From Acidobacteriota bacterium (GTDB taxonomy: Bacteria > Acidobacteriota > Polarisedimenticolia > Polarisedimenticolales > Polarisedimenticolaceae): DNA of 17,046 nucleotides. The notes beneath the pieces were generated by a model. It was not told the DNA's origin. It was given only the letters and a program-made list of their open reading frames with translations, and searched no databases. The stretch is taken from assembly GCA_011773795.1 (NCBI GenBank), contig WVWW01000120.1:1-17046 (forward strand), in the 5' to 3' direction. How positions within the stretch are numbered: position 1 is the first letter of the stretch; the number at the start of each line of letters is the position of its first letter. Shown here piece by piece: positions 14,869 to 17,046 of the stretch. A program made the translations under genes and the position numbers.

Positions 14869-17046
14869 CTAGCCGTCGCCGAGGACCAGCGTGGCGTCGC
14901 TGCCCGGCGAGGTCACGCTCGAACCGCTCCAGGCTTGTCCGTCGCGGCTCTCGACCTGCACCGTCCAGCTTCCCGGCGGCAGCGTGACGACTTGTCGGCC
15001 GCCACGAACCTGCCAGCTCGACTGCGGTTGGCCGCTCCACCCCAGGGCGCGATAGAGTCGGCCGTCGCTGCCGGTCAGTTTCAGCGTTGCGAGCTGCCCC
15101 GATTCGACGAGCTCGGGGATCTCCACCGTGAGCTGCGTCGCCGGCGCCAGCTGCACCGGGGTCTTGGGGCCCGGCGCGTTCACCCGGAACGTCGTGGTCG
15201 ACGTTCCCGGTGCGGACATCAGCACGTCCCAGCTGCCCGGGGGCACGGTCGAGACGCGCACGCTGCCGTTCTCCCCGGTGGAGTAGCTCCCGCTCACGAT
15301 CGCCGTCTCGCCGGACAGAACGGCGAGTCGCACCTCGTCCGGAGCGCTGCCCGAGGGCATGCGCACCTCGAGGCTGATGCCCTCGGTCGGGTCGAGCGAC
15401 ACGCGAACGTCCTCCTCGCTTCGTTCGTGCTGGACCTGGATCGTTTGCTGCGTCGCCGCGTAGCCCTGCTTTTCCGCACTGAGCTCCCAGCTGCCGTCCG
15501 CGATCGCGGGCAGCTCGAAGCGGCCCGTCGAGTCGGTCGTCGCGGAGTGCAACGGCATGAACCCGCGGGGCGTCTCGCCGACCGGCGTGAGCAGCAGCTG
15601 CACACCCGCCAGCGGCTGGCGATCGGACGAGTCGACCACCGTCCCGCGCACCGCGGCCGACGGGATCTCGATCTCGATCTCGCGACTCGTCGAAACCTCC
15701 ACCGTCTCGGTGTGGGCCAACCCCGTACGGAACTCGCGAATCGTCACCTCGTAGCTGCCGGGGACCAGGCCGTCGAGCGCGAAGAAGCCGTTGGCATCCG
15801 TCTGGCTCCAGCCGGTACGGTTCTGCTCCTCGCTCGAAGCGCTGATCGTCGCGCCGGCGATGGGCGCGTCGGCCTGTCGCACGTGCCCGGACAACGTGAC
15901 GCCGCTGTCGAACACGAGCTCCGCAGAGACTTCGGGAACGCCGGCGTCCACACGAACTTTCGAGGTCGCTCGACGCGCGGAGTCGGACAGTGTCCCGACG
16001 AGCTCGTGGTCGCCGGGGCTCACGTTGTCCAACCGGAAGCCGCCTTCGTGATCGACCCCGGTTCCGTGGAAATCGAAGTCGGCGCCCATCGCGCGGATTG
16101 TCACGCGGCTGTAGTCCTTGGGGTCGAGCCCGGTCACGTGGCCGACGATACGGGTGCCCGCGTCGAGCACGACCTCGAGCCCGACGACCGGTTGGCCGGC
16201 GACCGAGATCTTCCGGTCGCGCGCCGACGCGTAGCCCTCGGCCGACGCCTGCAACGTGTAATCACCATCCTGGACGCCGGGCAGCGTGAAGCCGCCGTCC
16301 GGCTCCGTCATGGTTTCCGCGCTGCCCCAGAACTGTCCGGTCTGCACCGCACGCACCGTGGCCGCGGGAATCGGTTTGCCCGAGGTGTCGACCACGCGGC
16401 CCGACACCTCCTGGCCGCCCTCGAACGCCAGGTTGATCGCGTTGATCCCGGCCCGCAGCTCGACATCCTTGGCGACACGCGGGTAGTCCGGATGTTCCGC
16501 TTCGATCGAGAGCGCACCGGGGGCGAGGCCCTCGAGCCGGTAGTACCCGTCGCCGTCGACCGGGACATCGCCGCCCATGCGCGGGCCGAAGCCGCGTCCG
16601 CTGGAGACCTTGCCCACGCTGGCGCCGATCGCCGGCCGGCCGTCCGGGGTGACCACACGGCCCTGCAGGATCGCGCCGTCGGCGAGCTCGATCTTGACGT
16701 CGTCGAGATCCTCGCCCTTGGGGATGACCAGATCGGCGAGCCGCGCCTCCTGGTAGCCCGACGCCACGCCGGTCAGCGAGACCTTGCCCGGCTCCTGCTC
16801 CTCGAACGCGAAGCGCCCCTCCGCGTCGCTCGTCGTGTCCTCGGCCATGGCGACCTGCATCGCCATCCCGCCGGCCTCGACCGAGCGCATGCGCATCATG
16901 TTGACGCGCGCACCGGCGAGCGGCTCGCCCGACGAATCGACGACGGTGCCGGCGAGCAGCGACGAGGGCTCGAGCCGCAGCTCCAGGGGTTCCGTGCGCG
17001 GCACGGCGATGCCGTCGACCTGCGCGGCGACGAAACCGGGTCGGCT
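14869..17046 (-). CDS. Multi-module carboxypeptidase-regulatory-like (Cna-B-type) repeat protein, partial
   Basis: The reading frame is open from the right edge to TAG 14869-14871, giving 725 visible residues, and the true start lies outside. A GTG at 17002-17004 could be mistaken for the start. The residues before it (GFVAAQVDGIAV) continue in frame and look like the end of another module. About eight repeated beta-sandwich modules of 75-90 residues can be seen. Several begin with a G-x-V-x-D-x-S-G-x-P-x-x-G-A-x-V pattern, e.g. LAGTVVDSSGEPLAGARV, LQGRVVTPDGRPAIGASV, VSGRVVDTSGKPIPAATV, LSGHVRQADAPIAGATI and VRGTVVDSSDRQPLAGVQL. Each is followed by a D-x-x-G-x-F and a P-G-x-y/w motif. The last two or three modules are more diverged (PPGSWDV, PPGSWTVQVE). 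The C-terminus ends without a membrane anchor, LPXTG or sorting domain. Such proteins are usually exported; the signal peptide is outside the window. The role, such as adhesion or surface structure, is unknown. Confidence 0.88.
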   Translation of the reverse strand, partial: SRPGFVAAQVDGIAVPRTEPLELRLEPSSLLAGTVVDSSGEPLAGARVNMMRMRSVEAGGMAMQVAMAEDTTSDAEGRFAFEEQEPGKVSLTGVASGYQEARLADLVIPKGEDLDDVKIELADGAILQGRVVTPDGRPAIGASVGKVSSGRGFGPRMGGDVPVDGDGYYRLEGLAPGALSIEAEHPDYPRVAKDVELRAGINAINLAFEGGQEVSGRVVDTSGKPIPAATVRAVQTGQFWGSAETMTEPDGGFTLPGVQDGDYTLQASAEGYASARDRKISVAGQPVVGLEVVLDAGTRIVGHVTGLDPKDYSRVTIRAMGADFDFHGTGVDHEGGFRLDNVSPGDHELVGTLSDSARRATSKVRVDAGVPEVSAELVFDSGVTLSGHVRQADAPIAGATISASSEEQNRTGWSQTDANGFFALDGLVPGSYEVTIREFRTGLAHTETVEVSTSREIEIEIPSAAVRGTVVDSSDRQPLAGVQLLLTPVGETPRGFMPLHSATTDSTGRFELPAIADGSWELSAEKQGYAATQQTIQVQHERSEEDVRVSLDPTEGISLEVRMPSGSAPDEVRLAVLSGETAIVSGSYSTGENGSVRVSTVPPGSWDVLMSAPGTSTTTFRVNAPGPKTPVQLAPATQLTVEIPELVESGQLATLKLTGSDGRLYRALGWSGQPQSSWQVRGGRQVVTLPPGSWTVQVESRDGQAWSGSSVTSPGSDATLVLGDG

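Overview
The window is a dense, high-GC bacterial chromosome segment with almost no intergenic space. It holds thirteen protein genes, two of them cut by the window edges. I see no tRNA, rRNA, transposase, phage gene or CRISPR array. The mix of a SUF-type Rrf2 regulator, a DUF5117/DUF4953-type secreted zinc protease, a large carboxypeptidase-regulatory-like repeat protein and a secreted protein faintly like planctomycete DUF1598 proteins suggests an Acidobacteriota-like or neighbouring deep-branching Gram-negative lineage. That placement is inference from gene content only.

Left part (1-1394): the start of a SUF iron-sulfur assembly operon, read leftward. An IscR/SufR-like Rrf2 regulator with three cysteines overlaps sufB by ATGA. 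Upstream is an AT-rich promoter with a candidate regulator site between a weak -35 and a good -10.

Centre left (1395-7957): a rightward cluster of four tightly packed genes. They encode an S51/cyanophycinase-like serine hydrolase with an unusual helical insertion, an enterochelin-esterase-like alpha/beta hydrolase, an ATP-grasp ligase and a 1071-residue exported protein of unknown function. An ATP-grasp ligase beside an S51-like hydrolase recalls cyanophycin synthesis and breakdown, but none of the three enzymes looks like the standard enzymes of that pathway. This is the best candidate for an undescribed system in the window.

Centre (7954-10321): three leftward genes, namely bolA, a CGFS monothiol glutaredoxin and a rhomboid protease with a helical C-terminal extension. 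BolA and the CGFS glutaredoxin normally form an Fe-S-binding pair, so this is a second Fe-S module about 9 kb from suf. Two adjacent perfect hairpins lie between the glutaredoxin and rhomboid genes.

Right part (10322-17046): a secreted HExxHxxGxxH metalloprotease (rightward), malQ 4-alpha-glucanotransferase (leftward, possibly leaderless), a TerB-like cytosolic protein (rightward), and a multi-module beta-sandwich protein (leftward, running off the right edge). All three convergent gene junctions in the window are a 4-nt overlap, a 9-nt gap and a 0-nt gap, leaving no room for ordinary terminators. No stretch longer than 300 bases lacks a gene.
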